Positions 9,612 to 18,172 of a DNA stretch of 64,000 nt are shown one piece after another (position 1 is the stretch's first letter; every line of letters starts with the position of its first letter). The notes beneath the pieces are model-generated. The model saw only the letters and a list, made by a program, of their open reading frames with translations. It searched no databases and was not told the origin of the DNA. Source of the DNA: Bradyrhizobium sp. sGM-13 (GTDB lineage Bacteria > Pseudomonadota > Alphaproteobacteria > Rhizobiales > Xanthobacteraceae). Position numbers and translations under genes: made by a program. Location: assembly GCF_018398875.1 (NCBI RefSeq), contig NZ_JAGWDK010000003.1, positions 248,001-312,000 on the forward strand. The letters run 5' to 3'.

Positions 9612-12248
9612 TTGAGCGGCGCCACCCCCGACCCCACAAAGCCAGCGCGCGAGCCGGATGCTGTCGCGCGGCTTCAACTGACGCAGGCTCTGCAACGGGC
9701 CCAATACGCGATTGCGTGGGAACGTACCTGGCCAGGGCTCGTCCGGTTTCTGAGCGTCATTGGGCTGTTCCTGGTGGCCTCCTGGGCCGGATTGTGGCTG
9801 GCGCTGCCGTTCCTTGCACGTGCGATCTGCCTTGGCCTGTTCGCCCTTGCGGCGCTGGCCGCATTGTTCCCGCTCGTGCGATTTCGCTGGCCGAGCCGCG
9901 AAGAGGCGTTGAGCCGGCTCGACCGCGGCACCGGCATTCGCCATCGCCCGGCGACCGCGCTGACCGATACACTCTCGACCAAGGATCCGATCGCGCAGGC
10001 GCTGTGGCGGGAGCAGCGCGAGCGCACGCTGGCCTCGATCAAACGGATCCGCGCCGGGTTGCCTTCGCCGCGGCTGGCGATTCACGACCCCTGGGCGCTG
10101 CGTGCGCTGGTCATGGTGATGCTGGCGGCCGCCTATGTCGCCGCCGGCGACGAGCGCCGGCTACGAATTGCTGCGGCATTCGACTGGAACGGCGTGCTGA
10201 CGCCGGCCAACGTCCGGGTCGATGCCTGGGTCGCCCCACCGCTCTATACCGGCAAGCCGCCGGTCATTCTGTCGGCCGCCAACAGGGATGCGGCTTCTCC
10301 CGATAGCGGGGCACCATTGCCGGTGCCTGCAGGCAGCACGCTGCTGGTGCGCTCCAGCGGCGGCAATATCGACGTCGTGGTCGGCGGCGGCGTGACCGAG
10401 GTCGCGCCCAGCGAGCAGGCGCCGAAGGGCACCAACGAACGGCATTTCAAGATCACGGGTGACGGCACCGCGCATGTCCGCGCGCCCTCCGGTCAGCCAC
10501 TGTGGCGCTTCGCGGCGACGCCCGACCGTGCCCCGACCATCTCGCTGGCGAAGGATCCGGAACGCCAGGCCCGCGGCTCGCTGCAGACGTCCTACAAGCT
10601 CGAAGATGATTACGGCGTCACCGAAGCGCGCGCGCAATTCGCCGTCCGTGTTCCCGATTCCGGCAAGGAAGGCAACAAGGAAGACAAGAGCAAGGAGGCC
10701 GAGAGGGCCGAGCCACGGCCGCTGTTCGAGCCGCCGCAGTTTGCGCTGGTGCTGCCGAATGCGCGCACGCGCAATGGCGTCGGCCAGACCGTGAAGGACC
10801 TCAGCGAGGATCCCTATGCCGGCGCCGATGTGACGCTGACGCTCACGGCCAAGGACGAGGCCGGCAATGAGGGCAAGAGCGAGCCGTTCAACATGCGGCT
10901 GCCGGAACGGCTGTTCACCAAGCCCCTCGCCCGTGCCCTGATCGAACAGCGCCGCATTCTGGCGCTCGATGCCAATCAGAATTCGCAAGTCTATACCGCT
11001 CTCGATGCGCTGATGATCGCGCCGGAATTGTTCACGCCCGAAGCCGGTCACTATCTCGGTCTCTTCAGTGTTAAGCACCAACTGGAGGAGGCGCGCACCG
11101 ATGCCGCGCTGCGCGAGGTAGTCGCCAGCATGTGGGCGCTTGCCGTCACCATCGAGGACGGCAACATCACCGATGTCGAGAAGGCGCTGCGCGCGGCGCA
11201 GGACGCGCTCAAGCAGGCGCTGGAGCGTGGCGCCACTGACGAGGAGATCAAGAAGCTGACGGATAATCTGCGCGCTGCGCTGGATAATTTCCTGCGCCAG
11301 CTCGCCGAGCAGTTCCGCAACAACCCGCAGCAGCAGGCGCGCCCGCTCGATCCCAACACGAAAGTGCTGAGCCAGCAGGATCTCAAGAACATGCTCGACC
11401 GGCTGGAGCGGATGTCGCGTTCCGGCGACAAGGATGCCGCCAAGCAGTTATTGGAACAGCTCCAGCAGATGCTGGAAAACCTGCAGATGGCGCAGCCCGG
11501 CCAGGGCGGCGACAACGAGATGGAGCAGGCGCTGAACGAGCTCGGCGACATGATCCGCAAGCAGCAGCAATTGCGCGACAAGACCTACAAGCAGGGCCAG
11601 GATTCGCGGCGCGACCGCATGCGCGGCAAGCAGGGTGACAAGCAGGGCGATCAGAGCATGGGCGACCTGCAGCAGGACCAGCAGGGCCTGCGCGACCGCC
11701 TGAAGAAGTTGCAGGAAGAGCTCGCCAAGCGCGGCATGGGGCCGGGCCAGCGCGGCCAGCAGGGCCAGCGTGGCGACCAGCAGGGGCAGCAGGGCCAACA
11801 GGGTCAGGGTCAGCAGGGTCAAGGCGGCGAGCAAGGTGACGGCGAGGACGGGCTCGATCAGGCCGATTCGGCCATGGGCGATGCCACCGGCCGGCTCGGC
11901 GAGGGCAATGCCGACGGCGCCGTGGACTCGCAGGGCCGCGCGCTCGACGCGCTGCGCAAGGGCGCCCAGAGCCTTGCGGAAGCCATGCAGCAAGGTGACG
12001 GCGACCAGCCGGGCGACGGCCCCGGCAACCCGAGAGGCCGCCAGCAGGGCGCTGCCAATTCGACCGATCCGCTCGGCCGGCCGATGCGCCACAACGAATT
12101 CACCGACGACTACACGGTGAAGATCCCCGGCGAGATCGACGTGCAGCGGGTCCGCCGGATTTTGGAAGAACTGCGCCGTCGTCTCGGCGATCCGGCCCGT
12201 CCGCAGATCGAACTGGATTACATCGAGCGGCTGTTGAAGGATTATTGA
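9612..12248 (+). CDS. TIGR02302 family membrane protein with Gln/Gly-rich tail (DUF4175)
   Basis: An 878-residue envelope protein. Two N-terminal membrane helices (about residues 38-80) and a third near 160-178 precede a large domain with DRAPTISLAKDPERQARGSL and TLTLTAKDEAGNEGKSEPFN, then a long alpha-helical stretch. Residues about 570-830 are low complexity, with runs such as GQQGQRGDQQGQQGQQGQGQ. The C-terminus IDVQRVRRILEELRRRLGDP is well conserved in the family. Function is unknown; homologues occur across Rhizobiales. Start choice is TTG 9612 (or TTG 9609), behind GGAGAG at 9602-9607. It stands alone, with a dispersed repeat after it. Confidence 0.85.
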   Translation: MSGATPDPTKPAREPDAVARLQLTQALQRAQYAIAWERTWPGLVRFLSVIGLFLVASWAGLWLALPFLARAICLGLFALAALAALFPLVRFRWPSREEALSRLDRGTGIRHRPATALTDTLSTKDPIAQALWREQRERTLASIKRIRAGLPSPRLAIHDPWALRALVMVMLAAAYVAAGDERRLRIAAAFDWNGVLTPANVRVDAWVAPPLYTGKPPVILSAANRDAASPDSGAPLPVPAGSTLLVRSSGGNIDVVVGGGVTEVAPSEQAPKGTNERHFKITGDGTAHVRAPSGQPLWRFAATPDRAPTISLAKDPERQARGSLQTSYKLEDDYGVTEARAQFAVRVPDSGKEGNKEDKSKEAERAEPRPLFEPPQFALVLPNARTRNGVGQTVKDLSEDPYAGADVTLTLTAKDEAGNEGKSEPFNMRLPERLFTKPLARALIEQRRILALDANQNSQVYTALDALMIAPELFTPEAGHYLGLFSVKHQLEEARTDAALREVVASMWALAVTIEDGNITDVEKALRAAQDALKQALERGATDEEIKKLTDNLRAALDNFLRQLAEQFRNNPQQQARPLDPNTKVLSQQDLKNMLDRLERMSRSGDKDAAKQLLEQLQQMLENLQMAQPGQGGDNEMEQALNELGDMIRKQQQLRDKTYKQGQDSRRDRMRGKQGDKQGDQSMGDLQQDQQGLRDRLKKLQEELAKRGMGPGQRGQQGQRGDQQGQQGQQGQGQQGQGGEQGDGEDGLDQADSAMGDATGRLGEGNADGAVDSQGRALDALRKGAQSLAEAMQQGDGDQPGDGPGNPRGRQQGAANSTDPLGRPMRHNEFTDDYTVKIPGEIDVQRVRRILEELRRRLGDPARPQIELDYIERLLKDY

Positions 12249-12261
12249 GCGCTCGCCTCGC

Positions 12262-12371
12262 ACTCCGCGTCATCGCCCGGCTTGACCGGGCGACCCAGTA
12301 TTCCAGAGACGGCGGTGATTGGGCCGAGAAGCCGCGGCGTACTGGATACCCGCCTTCGCGGGTATGACGAG
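12262..12371. repeat. Dispersed repeat with CCCGGCTTGACCGGG core
   Basis: The intergenic stretch carries the hairpin CCCGGCTTGACCGGG, then GTACTGGATACCCGCCTTCG and CGGGTATGACGA. This is the pattern of an interspersed Bradyrhizobium-type repeat ending in a small GC hairpin (ACCCGCCTTCGCGGGT). It lies between convergent genes, with no coding signal. Confidence 0.5.
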
Positions 12372-12406
12372 TTGAGGATGCGGGCGCTGTCGACCGCTTT
12401 TCTGGC

Positions 12407-12784
12407 TTACCCCGCCTTCCTTGCCGCCAGCGCGTCCGCCACCGCGGTGCGGATGTCGTGCACCGAAAACGGCTTCGTCACCACGTCATGTACGATCGCA
12501 TTGAGGCCAGAGGCGCGTTCGCGCTGGTCGGCGAAGCCCGTCATTAGCAGGATCTTCAGGTTGGGAAAATCCCGCGCCGCCGTCAGCGCCAGCGCGATGC
12601 CGTCCATGACCGGCATCTGGATATCGGTCAAGAGCAGGTCGAACAGGCCTTGCTCGCGCGTCAGGATATCGAGCGCGTCGGCGCCGTCCTCGGCGGTGAC
12701 GGTCTCGTGGCCATCCATGGCGATGGCGCGCGCCACCAGCGAGCGCATGGAGTTTTCGTCATCGGCAATCAGCACGCGTGGCAT
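12407..12784 (-). CDS. Single-domain response regulator, CpdR-like
   Basis: 125 residues consisting only of a receiver domain. The acidic pocket is RVLIADDEN, the phospho-acceptor is Asp54 in DLLLTDIQMPVMDG, the conserved threonine is in ILLMTGFAD and the lysine is in VVTKPF. With no output domain it must act through protein contacts, as CpdR does in ClpXP-mediated proteolysis in alphaproteobacteria; LLMTGFA and VTKPFSVHDI resemble that subgroup. No histidine kinase is adjacent. The CpdR link is by resemblance only. Confidence 0.8.
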   Translation of the reverse strand: MPRVLIADDENSMRSLVARAIAMDGHETVTAEDGADALDILTREQGLFDLLLTDIQMPVMDGIALALTAARDFPNLKILLMTGFADQRERASGLNAIVHDVVTKPFSVHDIRTAVADALAARKAG

Positions 12785-12823
12785 GAAGTCTTGATCTCTC
12801 GCCTTGCGGAAGCGCGGCCAGGT

Positions 12824-13729
12824 TCAGGCGTGGCCGGTCAGATCCCGCTTGTTGAAAAAGCGTACGTCAATATTACGGCCTTCGGGCGGCGGCGAAGCCA
12901 GCCGCGACTTGAAATAGGCGCGCTCGCCGGGCTTGAGCACCGGCTGTTCCAATACCGCGTTCCAGGCATAGATCTCGGCGCCCTGCGCGTCGCGGACGGA
13001 GAAGCGCAGTCGCGGCAGTTCGACCGGCTTTTTGGTCTCGCCGACGATCACGCCCTCGATGACCAGAACCGGCTTGCCGTCCACGGTCTCGTTGGTGATC
13101 TTGATGTCCTTGAAGGCCAGACCGCGCAGGTTCACCTCCAGCCCGACCATCTTGTAGAACGTCGCGGTTTGCGGTAGCAGCCGCACGATTTCGGTACGCC
13201 AGATCATCAGCGCCAGTATCAGCGCGCCCATTGCGGCGCAGGCGGTCGGCAGGCCGATGGATGGGATGAACGGAATACGGGGCAGGGAGGGCAGCCGGAA
13301 AAGACGGGCCAGCCGCTCGCGGTGCGTGGTGATCGGGATATCCCCATGGTCTTCCGCATCGTGCCGGGCAACCAATGGCCAGTCGCTGTCGCCGCCTCTG
13401 TCGCCACCTTGGCGCGATCCTTCGCCCTCGGCCGGCCAACGGGGCGAAATCGAGGGACTGTCAACCACCGGGGTGTCCTGTTCCTCTTCCTCGCGCGCCA
13501 TCGCCTCCCATTCGGCCGCGGCATCGGTTGCGGCCGGCTGGCTCGATTGCGCCGGAGCTGGCGGAGCGCTCGGCATCGCTGCCGGCATGGCGGCCAGTTC
13601 GATCGCGTCCTCGGGCCGCGCCAGCCAGGTTTCCTTGCAGCGGGAGCAGCGGACGGTGCGCCCAGCGGTGCCCAACGTGGCCGGATTGATGGCGTAAGAT
13701 GTTGTACAATGGGGACAAACGATATGCAT
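12824..13729 (-). CDS. Zinc-ribbon domain membrane protein (MJ0042-type)
   Basis: 301 residues. The N-terminus MHIVCPHCTTSYAINPATLG with CxxC at residues 5-8 and a second CxxC (CSRC) at 28-31 forms the MJ0042-type zinc ribbon. A Pro/Ala/Glu-rich linker leads to one membrane helix (ACAAMGALILALMIW, about residue 180). The C-terminal extracytoplasmic part resembles DUF3426 (GLAFKDIKITNETVDGKPVL, then LKPGERAYFKSRLASPP). An upstream ATG (13738) is possible, but MHIVCPHC is the usual start in relatives. It is divergent from ftsEX, and the intergenic region holds the ftsE leader repeats. Confidence 0.82.
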   Translation of the reverse strand: MHIVCPHCTTSYAINPATLGTAGRTVRCSRCKETWLARPEDAIELAAMPAAMPSAPPAPAQSSQPAATDAAAEWEAMAREEEEQDTPVVDSPSISPRWPAEGEGSRQGGDRGGDSDWPLVARHDAEDHGDIPITTHRERLARLFRLPSLPRIPFIPSIGLPTACAAMGALILALMIWRTEIVRLLPQTATFYKMVGLEVNLRGLAFKDIKITNETVDGKPVLVIEGVIVGETKKPVELPRLRFSVRDAQGAEIYAWNAVLEQPVLKPGERAYFKSRLASPPPEGRNIDVRFFNKRDLTGHA

Positions 13730-13893
13730 GGAGCCCATCTCACCAGTGTCTTCGCCCGGATGCTACATACCGACCGTTAACGAATCGGAAACCATAACGG
13801 CCGCAAAACCGTTTTGTCCGGTTGGCGCCCAAACCAGCGGGCCGCGAGCCCAAAGTTCAGGTTCGGGTCCAGGTTCAAGTCCGGGGTTTCCGG

Positions 13894-13974
13894 CCACGGT
13901 CCACGCCGAGCGGAGCTCGGCCACGGTCCATGCCGAGCGGAGCTCGGCCATGGTACATGTCGAGCGGAGCTGAG
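13894..13974 (+). repeat. Three 27-bp tandem repeats in the ftsE leader
   Basis: Three successive 27-base units (13894-13920, 13921-13947, 13948-13974), each containing GAGCGGAGCT. Units 1 and 2 differ at a single base, while unit 3 has diverged at several positions. The GGAG of the third unit is the ribosome binding site for TTG 13976. Because 27 is a multiple of three, the repeats also stay open in the ftsE frame. Confidence 0.85.
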
Positions 13975-13975
13975 C

Positions 13976-14635
13976 TTGGTTCGGTTCGAAAATGTCGGTT
14001 TGCGGTACGGGCTCGGCCCGGAGATTTTGCGCGACCTTTCCTTCGTGATTCCCGCCCATTCCTTCCAGTTTCTCACCGGTCCCTCGGGCGCGGGCAAGAC
14101 CTCGCTGCTGCGGCTGTTGTTTCTGTCGCTGCGGCCGACCCGCGGCCTCGTCAACCTGTTCGGCCAGGACGTCTCGCTGCTCGGCAAGGATCAGGTTGCG
14201 AGCATGCGCCAGAAGATCGGCATCGTGCTGCAGGATTTTCGCCTGCTCGAGCACATGACGACCTATGAGAACGTGGCGCTGCCGTTCCGCGTGATGGGCC
14301 GTGACGAATCCAGCTATCGCCGCGAGGTGATCGACCTCCTGAAGTGGGTCGGCCTCGGCGAGCGCATGGACGCGCTGCCGCCGATCCTGTCCGGCGGTGA
14401 GAAGCAGCGCGCGGCGATCGCGCGCGCGGTGATCTCGCGGCCGCAATTGCTGTTGGCGGACGAGCCGACCGGCAGCGTCGATCCGACGCTCGGCCGGCGC
14501 TTGCTACGGTTGTTTATCGAATTGAACAGGCTGGGCACCGCGGTGATCATCGCGACCCACGACATCACGCTGATGGACCAGTACGAGGCGCGGCGGATGG
14601 TGCTGCACCAGGGACGGCTGCACATCTATGAGTAG
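13976..14635 (+). CDS. ftsE: Cell division ATP-binding protein FtsE
   Basis: A 219-residue ABC ATPase that with FtsX forms the inner-membrane complex activating septal peptidoglycan hydrolases. Walker A is GPSGAGKTSLLRLL (about 36-49), the signature is LSGGEKQRAAIARA, Walker B is LLLADEPTGSVDP, and the H-loop is IIATHD. Start TTG 13976 (reads MVRFENVGLRYG) follows GGAG by six bases and gives the normal length. The frame is open further upstream through the 27-bp repeats to an ATG at 13814, but that extension looks non-conserved. It overlaps ftsX by eight bases. Confidence 0.93.
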   Translation: MVRFENVGLRYGLGPEILRDLSFVIPAHSFQFLTGPSGAGKTSLLRLLFLSLRPTRGLVNLFGQDVSLLGKDQVASMRQKIGIVLQDFRLLEHMTTYENVALPFRVMGRDESSYRREVIDLLKWVGLGERMDALPPILSGGEKQRAAIARAVISRPQLLLADEPTGSVDPTLGRRLLRLFIELNRLGTAVIIATHDITLMDQYEARRMVLHQGRLHIYE

Positions 14636-15599
14636 GGCCGGTGACGAGCATGGGCCGCTGGTGGACCTCGGCGACGAACGTCCGCAGGTGCCGGCGCGCG
14701 CGCGCAACATGTCGCCGATCGTGCCGCGGGCGTCGATCTCCGGCCGCGCGCTGGTCGCCGTCGTCGCCATCATGACGTTCCTCGCTTCCATCACCACCGG
14801 CACCGTGCTGCTCGTCAGCGCATCGGCGGCGGAATGGCAGTCCGAAGTCGCCAGCGAAATCACCGTACAGGTGCGCCCGCAGGCCGGGCGCGATCTCGAG
14901 CGCGACGCGACCGCAGTGGTGGAGGCGATGCGGACGCAGCCCGGCATCGTCCAGGTCAAGCCGTTCAGCAAGGATGAATCGGCCAGATTGCTGGAGCCGT
15001 GGCTCGGCAGCGGACTGTCGATCGAGCAATTGCCGGTGCCGCGCGTCGTCGTCGCGCGCGTCCAGCCCGGCACCATGCTCGACCTCGCGGCATTGCGCTC
15101 CAGGGTAACGCAAGTGGCGCCGTCGGCGAGCGTCGACGATCACCGCGCCTGGATCGAGCGCATGCGCTCGATGACTGGCGCCACCGTGTTTGCCGGCATC
15201 GGCATTCTCGCACTGGTGATCGTCGCGACCATCATTTCGGTGTCGTTCGCGACCCGCGGCGCGATGGCGGCGAATCGCCCGATCGTCGAGGTGCTGCACT
15301 TCGTCGGCGCCGGCGACCGCTATATCGCCAACCATTTCCTGCGGCATTTTCTCCGGCTCGGGCTGGAGGGCGGGGTGATCGGCGGCGGCGCCGCGATGCT
15401 GGGTTTCGGCTTCTCCGAGTCGATCGCCGCCTGGTTCTCGGGCACCCCTGTCGGCGATCAGTTCGCAGCGCTGCTCGGGACATTTTCGCTGCCGCCGTCT
15501 GGCTATCTGGCGCTGGCGGTACAGGCCGTGGCGATTGCCGCCATTACCGCCTGGGCGTCGCGGCGGACGCTGTTTGCGACGCTGGACGATATCGATTGA
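14628..15599 (+). CDS. ftsX: Cell division ABC permease FtsX
   Basis: A 323-residue four-helix permease partner of FtsE. Helix 1 is ALVAVVAIMTFLASITTGTV (about 41-60). An extracytoplasmic loop (ECD) spans roughly 65-175, with the typical EITVQVRPQ and QPGIVQVKPFSKDESARLLE. Helices 2-4 follow from ATVFAGIGILALVIVATIIS on, with the cytoplasmic VEVLHFVGAGDRYIANHFLR motif between. The overlap with ftsE indicates coupled translation. The following YdcF gene is separated by about 115 bases. Confidence 0.93.
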   Translation: MSRAGDEHGPLVDLGDERPQVPARARNMSPIVPRASISGRALVAVVAIMTFLASITTGTVLLVSASAAEWQSEVASEITVQVRPQAGRDLERDATAVVEAMRTQPGIVQVKPFSKDESARLLEPWLGSGLSIEQLPVPRVVVARVQPGTMLDLAALRSRVTQVAPSASVDDHRAWIERMRSMTGATVFAGIGILALVIVATIISVSFATRGAMAANRPIVEVLHFVGAGDRYIANHFLRHFLRLGLEGGVIGGGAAMLGFGFSESIAAWFSGTPVGDQFAALLGTFSLPPSGYLALAVQAVAIAAITAWASRRTLFATLDDID

Positions 15600-15715
15600 T
15601 TCGGGCGAGTGGTATTTTCAAGTGAAGCAAGTCACGGACTTGATCCGCGGACCGGGACTCCACTTCGCGTGAAAACGTTCTAGAATTATCCGTGGGACGA
15701 GGGTTGCCGGACGAT

Positions 15716-16429
15716 ATGGATTTGCAGCACGACGATAGCACGCCGAGGGCGGGTGCCGCGCGGCCGCGCGGATGGCTGCGCGCGCTCATCGTCGGCTCCA
15801 TGGCGATCCTGTTCGTCGGCGCGGCGCTAGGCTTCATCGCCTTTCTCTCGCAGTTGCGCGGCGCCGAAATCAAGCCGGCGCGCACCGCCGACGGCATCGT
15901 CGTCTTCACCGGCGGCTCGTCGCGGGTGTCGGATGCGATGGAATTGCTGGCCGGCGGCTACGGCAGCCGGCTGTTGATTTCGGGGGTGCATCCGACCAAC
16001 GCTGTGCGCGATATTTCACGCTCGCTGCCCGACAATCAGTCGCTGCTCGGCTGCTGCGTCGATCTCGACCGCTCCGCGGTCAACACGCGCAGCAACGCCG
16101 CCGAGACACGGCGCTGGGCGCAGGAGCGCGGCTTCAAGTCACTGATCGTGGTGACGTCGAACTACCATATGCCGCGGGCCATTCTGGAATTGTCGCATGC
16201 GATGCCTGATGTCACGCTGATTCCGTTCGCGGTGATCGGCGAAAAATGGCGCGACGAGCCGTGGTGGACCAGTGGCGCAACGCTGCGGCTGCTATTGTCG
16301 GAATATGTGAAATATGTCGCCGCCGAAGTGCGCGTGCGCCTCGCCAGTGCGGGCATCGATCTCGTGCCCGAACCTTCCGATCAGCCCGCGCCGGCGCCGC
16401 GCCGGCCGGCGACGGCGCAAGTCAACTAG
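15716..16429 (+). CDS. YdcF family (DUF218) membrane protein
   Basis: 237 residues from ATG 15716; an in-frame GTG at 15692 would add eight. One N-terminal membrane helix (ALIVGSMAILFVGAALGFIA) anchors a periplasmic DUF218 domain. Conserved features are TADGIVVFTGGSSRVSDAME, GSRLLISGVH, NTRSNAAETRRWAQERGFKS and VTSNYHMPRAILELSH. The ElyC/SanA-like family is linked to envelope biogenesis, but the reaction is unknown. It lies just after ftsEX, on the same strand. A Pro/Ala-rich tail ends the protein. Confidence 0.85.
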   Translation: MDLQHDDSTPRAGAARPRGWLRALIVGSMAILFVGAALGFIAFLSQLRGAEIKPARTADGIVVFTGGSSRVSDAMELLAGGYGSRLLISGVHPTNAVRDISRSLPDNQSLLGCCVDLDRSAVNTRSNAAETRRWAQERGFKSLIVVTSNYHMPRAILELSHAMPDVTLIPFAVIGEKWRDEPWWTSGATLRLLLSEYVKYVAAEVRVRLASAGIDLVPEPSDQPAPAPRRPATAQVN

Positions 16430-16578
16430 ACTAGAGCGATTTTGCGGAACAGCAGTGCGTGTTGTTGATGAAATTGAGGACGCCTTTGGCTCGTTAAAGA
16501 ACATGAGGTCGATAGTGTGGACGCCGTGCGCGCTGCTGGCGTTCGTAACCGGCGGAAATAAGCCGATCGGGGATTCCC

Positions 16579-17331
16579 ATGTGGGACGACGTACTTCTTT
16601 ACGTCATCATAGGCTTAGTCGCGCAAATGATCGATGGTGCGATCGGCATGGCCTACGGCGTAACGGCTACCTCTGTGCTCCTCGGCCTGGGCGTGCCTCC
16701 CGCCACCGCAAGCGCGTGTGTGCATGCGGCGGAGACGTTCACCACCGGCGCCTCGGGTCTCGCCCATTGGCGCCTTGGCAATGTTGACCGCAAACTGCTC
16801 CTGCGTCTTGCCGTTCCGGGAATGATTGGTGGGGCAATCGGCGCCTATGCACTCTCCGAACTCCCCGGCGAAGCCTTGAAGCCTTTCATCAGCGCTTACC
16901 TCCTTCTGCTTGGCGCTTTTATCGTCTGGAAGGCGCTAGCGACTCGCCCCATTGAGGCACCTACTCCGCGCGCAGTCGGCCCTCTGGGTTTGTTCGGCGG
17001 GCTCCTCGACGCCATTGGCGGAGGAGGATGGGGCCTGACCGTGACCTCTACACTCCTTGGCCAAGGCGCGACGCCGCGCTACGCCATCGGCTCAGTCAAC
17101 TTGGCCGAGTTTTTCGTCGCTTTGACCATATCAACGACTTTCTTTCTCACCGTTGGCCTGAGCCTGTGGCCTATCATCGCCGGTCTTATCATCGGGGGAG
17201 TCATCGCGGCGCCGTTCGCAGCGCTTGCGACCAAACACATCCCGGCTAAAGTTCTGATGCTTCTGGTCGGCTGCGTCGTAGTGCTCTTAAGCCTGCGCAC
17301 AATCCTCATGGCACTCGCATCCGGTCCATAG
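16579..17331 (+). CDS. Sulfite exporter TauE/SafE family permease
   Basis: 250 residues and about seven to eight hydrophobic helices. GLVAQMIDGAIGMAYGVTAT and GGLLDAIGGGGWGLTVTSTL are the two inverted-repeat signature loops of TauE/SafE (DUF81) anion permeases. The substrate could be sulfite, sulfonate or another organic anion. The 150 bases ahead and the gene itself look less GC-extreme than the flanks, and it interrupts a stretch of envelope genes, suggesting insertion. No partner enzyme is adjacent; a sulfite dehydrogenase pair exists 18 kb away (35569-37214). Confidence 0.9.
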   Translation: MWDDVLLYVIIGLVAQMIDGAIGMAYGVTATSVLLGLGVPPATASACVHAAETFTTGASGLAHWRLGNVDRKLLLRLAVPGMIGGAIGAYALSELPGEALKPFISAYLLLLGAFIVWKALATRPIEAPTPRAVGPLGLFGGLLDAIGGGGWGLTVTSTLLGQGATPRYAIGSVNLAEFFVALTISTTFFLTVGLSLWPIIAGLIIGGVIAAPFAALATKHIPAKVLMLLVGCVVVLLSLRTILMALASGP

Positions 17332-17461
17332 GTCGGCTAAGGGGGCGGTCATTAACAGACATGCGCGGCCTCGACCTTCGAGGTCCGATTGCCTCCAATG
17401 ACGGATGAGGGCTATCGCTGCCACTGGGTTTTCCAGTCCGCTTATGAGTACATACCCCAGC

Positions 17462-18061
17462 TCAACGGTCGCTGTTCTCTGCGGGAAGAGGCGGTGGATG
17501 CTGGGTGTGCAGCATCGTCGCGAGCCGGTGGAGTTGGGAATCGCGAAAACCTTCCGCCTCGATCGCCTTCACTGTTGCGATGACATAGTCGCGGTTGACG
17601 CCGGACTGGCCGTGTCCTTGCAGCACGTGCCGTAACTGTTCGGCCAGCGACAGCCGGCCGGCATATTGCACGTGGCCGCGATCGACCACGTAGACGAGTG
17701 CGCTGACGCGTTGACGCGCATCGTTCTCCAGCCAGACCGACCGCATCACTTCGCGGTAGACCGAGGTGACCTGCTCGCGCTCGCGCAAATAGGCGATGGT
17801 GGCGACGCGGTTCTTCTCCGCGACGCGGAATGCGATGCCGCGGCAGGCGCCGCCGCGGTCGAGCCCGAGCACGAGGCCGGGCTTTTCCGGCGTGCCGCGA
17901 TGGACGAAGGAGTAGACGCAGAGCGCGCGGTGTTCGCCGATCAGCCGTGCCGGAACCCGTTCGACGAATTCGAAGCCCGGGCGCCACATCAGGGAGCCGT
18001 AGCCGAACACCCAGAGGTCGCCTTGCGAGAATTCCGTATCGTTGAACTCAATTGCGGACAT
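17462..18061 (-). CDS. Gamma-glutamylcyclotransferase, ChaC type
   Basis: 199 residues from ATG 18061 (MSAIEFNDTEFSQGDLWVFG). The motif VFGYGSLMWRPGFEFVERVP binds the gamma-glutamyl group. GLVLGLDRGGACRGIAFRVA and the loop containing the catalytic glutamate (YLREREQVTSVYREVM) follow. ChaC enzymes cleave glutathione to 5-oxoproline and Cys-Gly in the cytoplasm. It is divergent from the DUF2125 gene, with about 110 bases between them. Confidence 0.88.
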   Translation of the reverse strand: MSAIEFNDTEFSQGDLWVFGYGSLMWRPGFEFVERVPARLIGEHRALCVYSFVHRGTPEKPGLVLGLDRGGACRGIAFRVAEKNRVATIAYLREREQVTSVYREVMRSVWLENDARQRVSALVYVVDRGHVQYAGRLSLAEQLRHVLQGHGQSGVNRDYVIATVKAIEAEGFRDSQLHRLATMLHTQHPPPLPAENSDR

Positions 18062-18172
18062 GCCGGGTGCACCGCTACCAGAACGGCGCGACAAAGCGAA
18101 GTGGATTCAATGCCTTTTGTTACGACGAGCGGATACTTACATTCGCCAAAATCGCTAGCCAAAGGACGCCGC

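Noticed and set aside
11448..12263. 271-codon minus-strand frame rich in Leu and Ala
   Set aside because: Antisense of the Gln-rich repeats of the TIGR02302 protein; the apparent membrane protein is an artefact of CAG/CTG codons.
13814..13975. FtsE with a 54-residue N-terminal extension from ATG 13814
   Set aside because: The extension is the translated 27-bp repeat plus low-complexity sequence; TTG 13976 has the spaced GGAG and gives the normal FtsE length.
17666..18172. N-terminal extension of the DUF2125 gene
   Set aside because: Antisense to the ChaC gene; a good ribosome site and the signal-anchor begin at ATG 18173.
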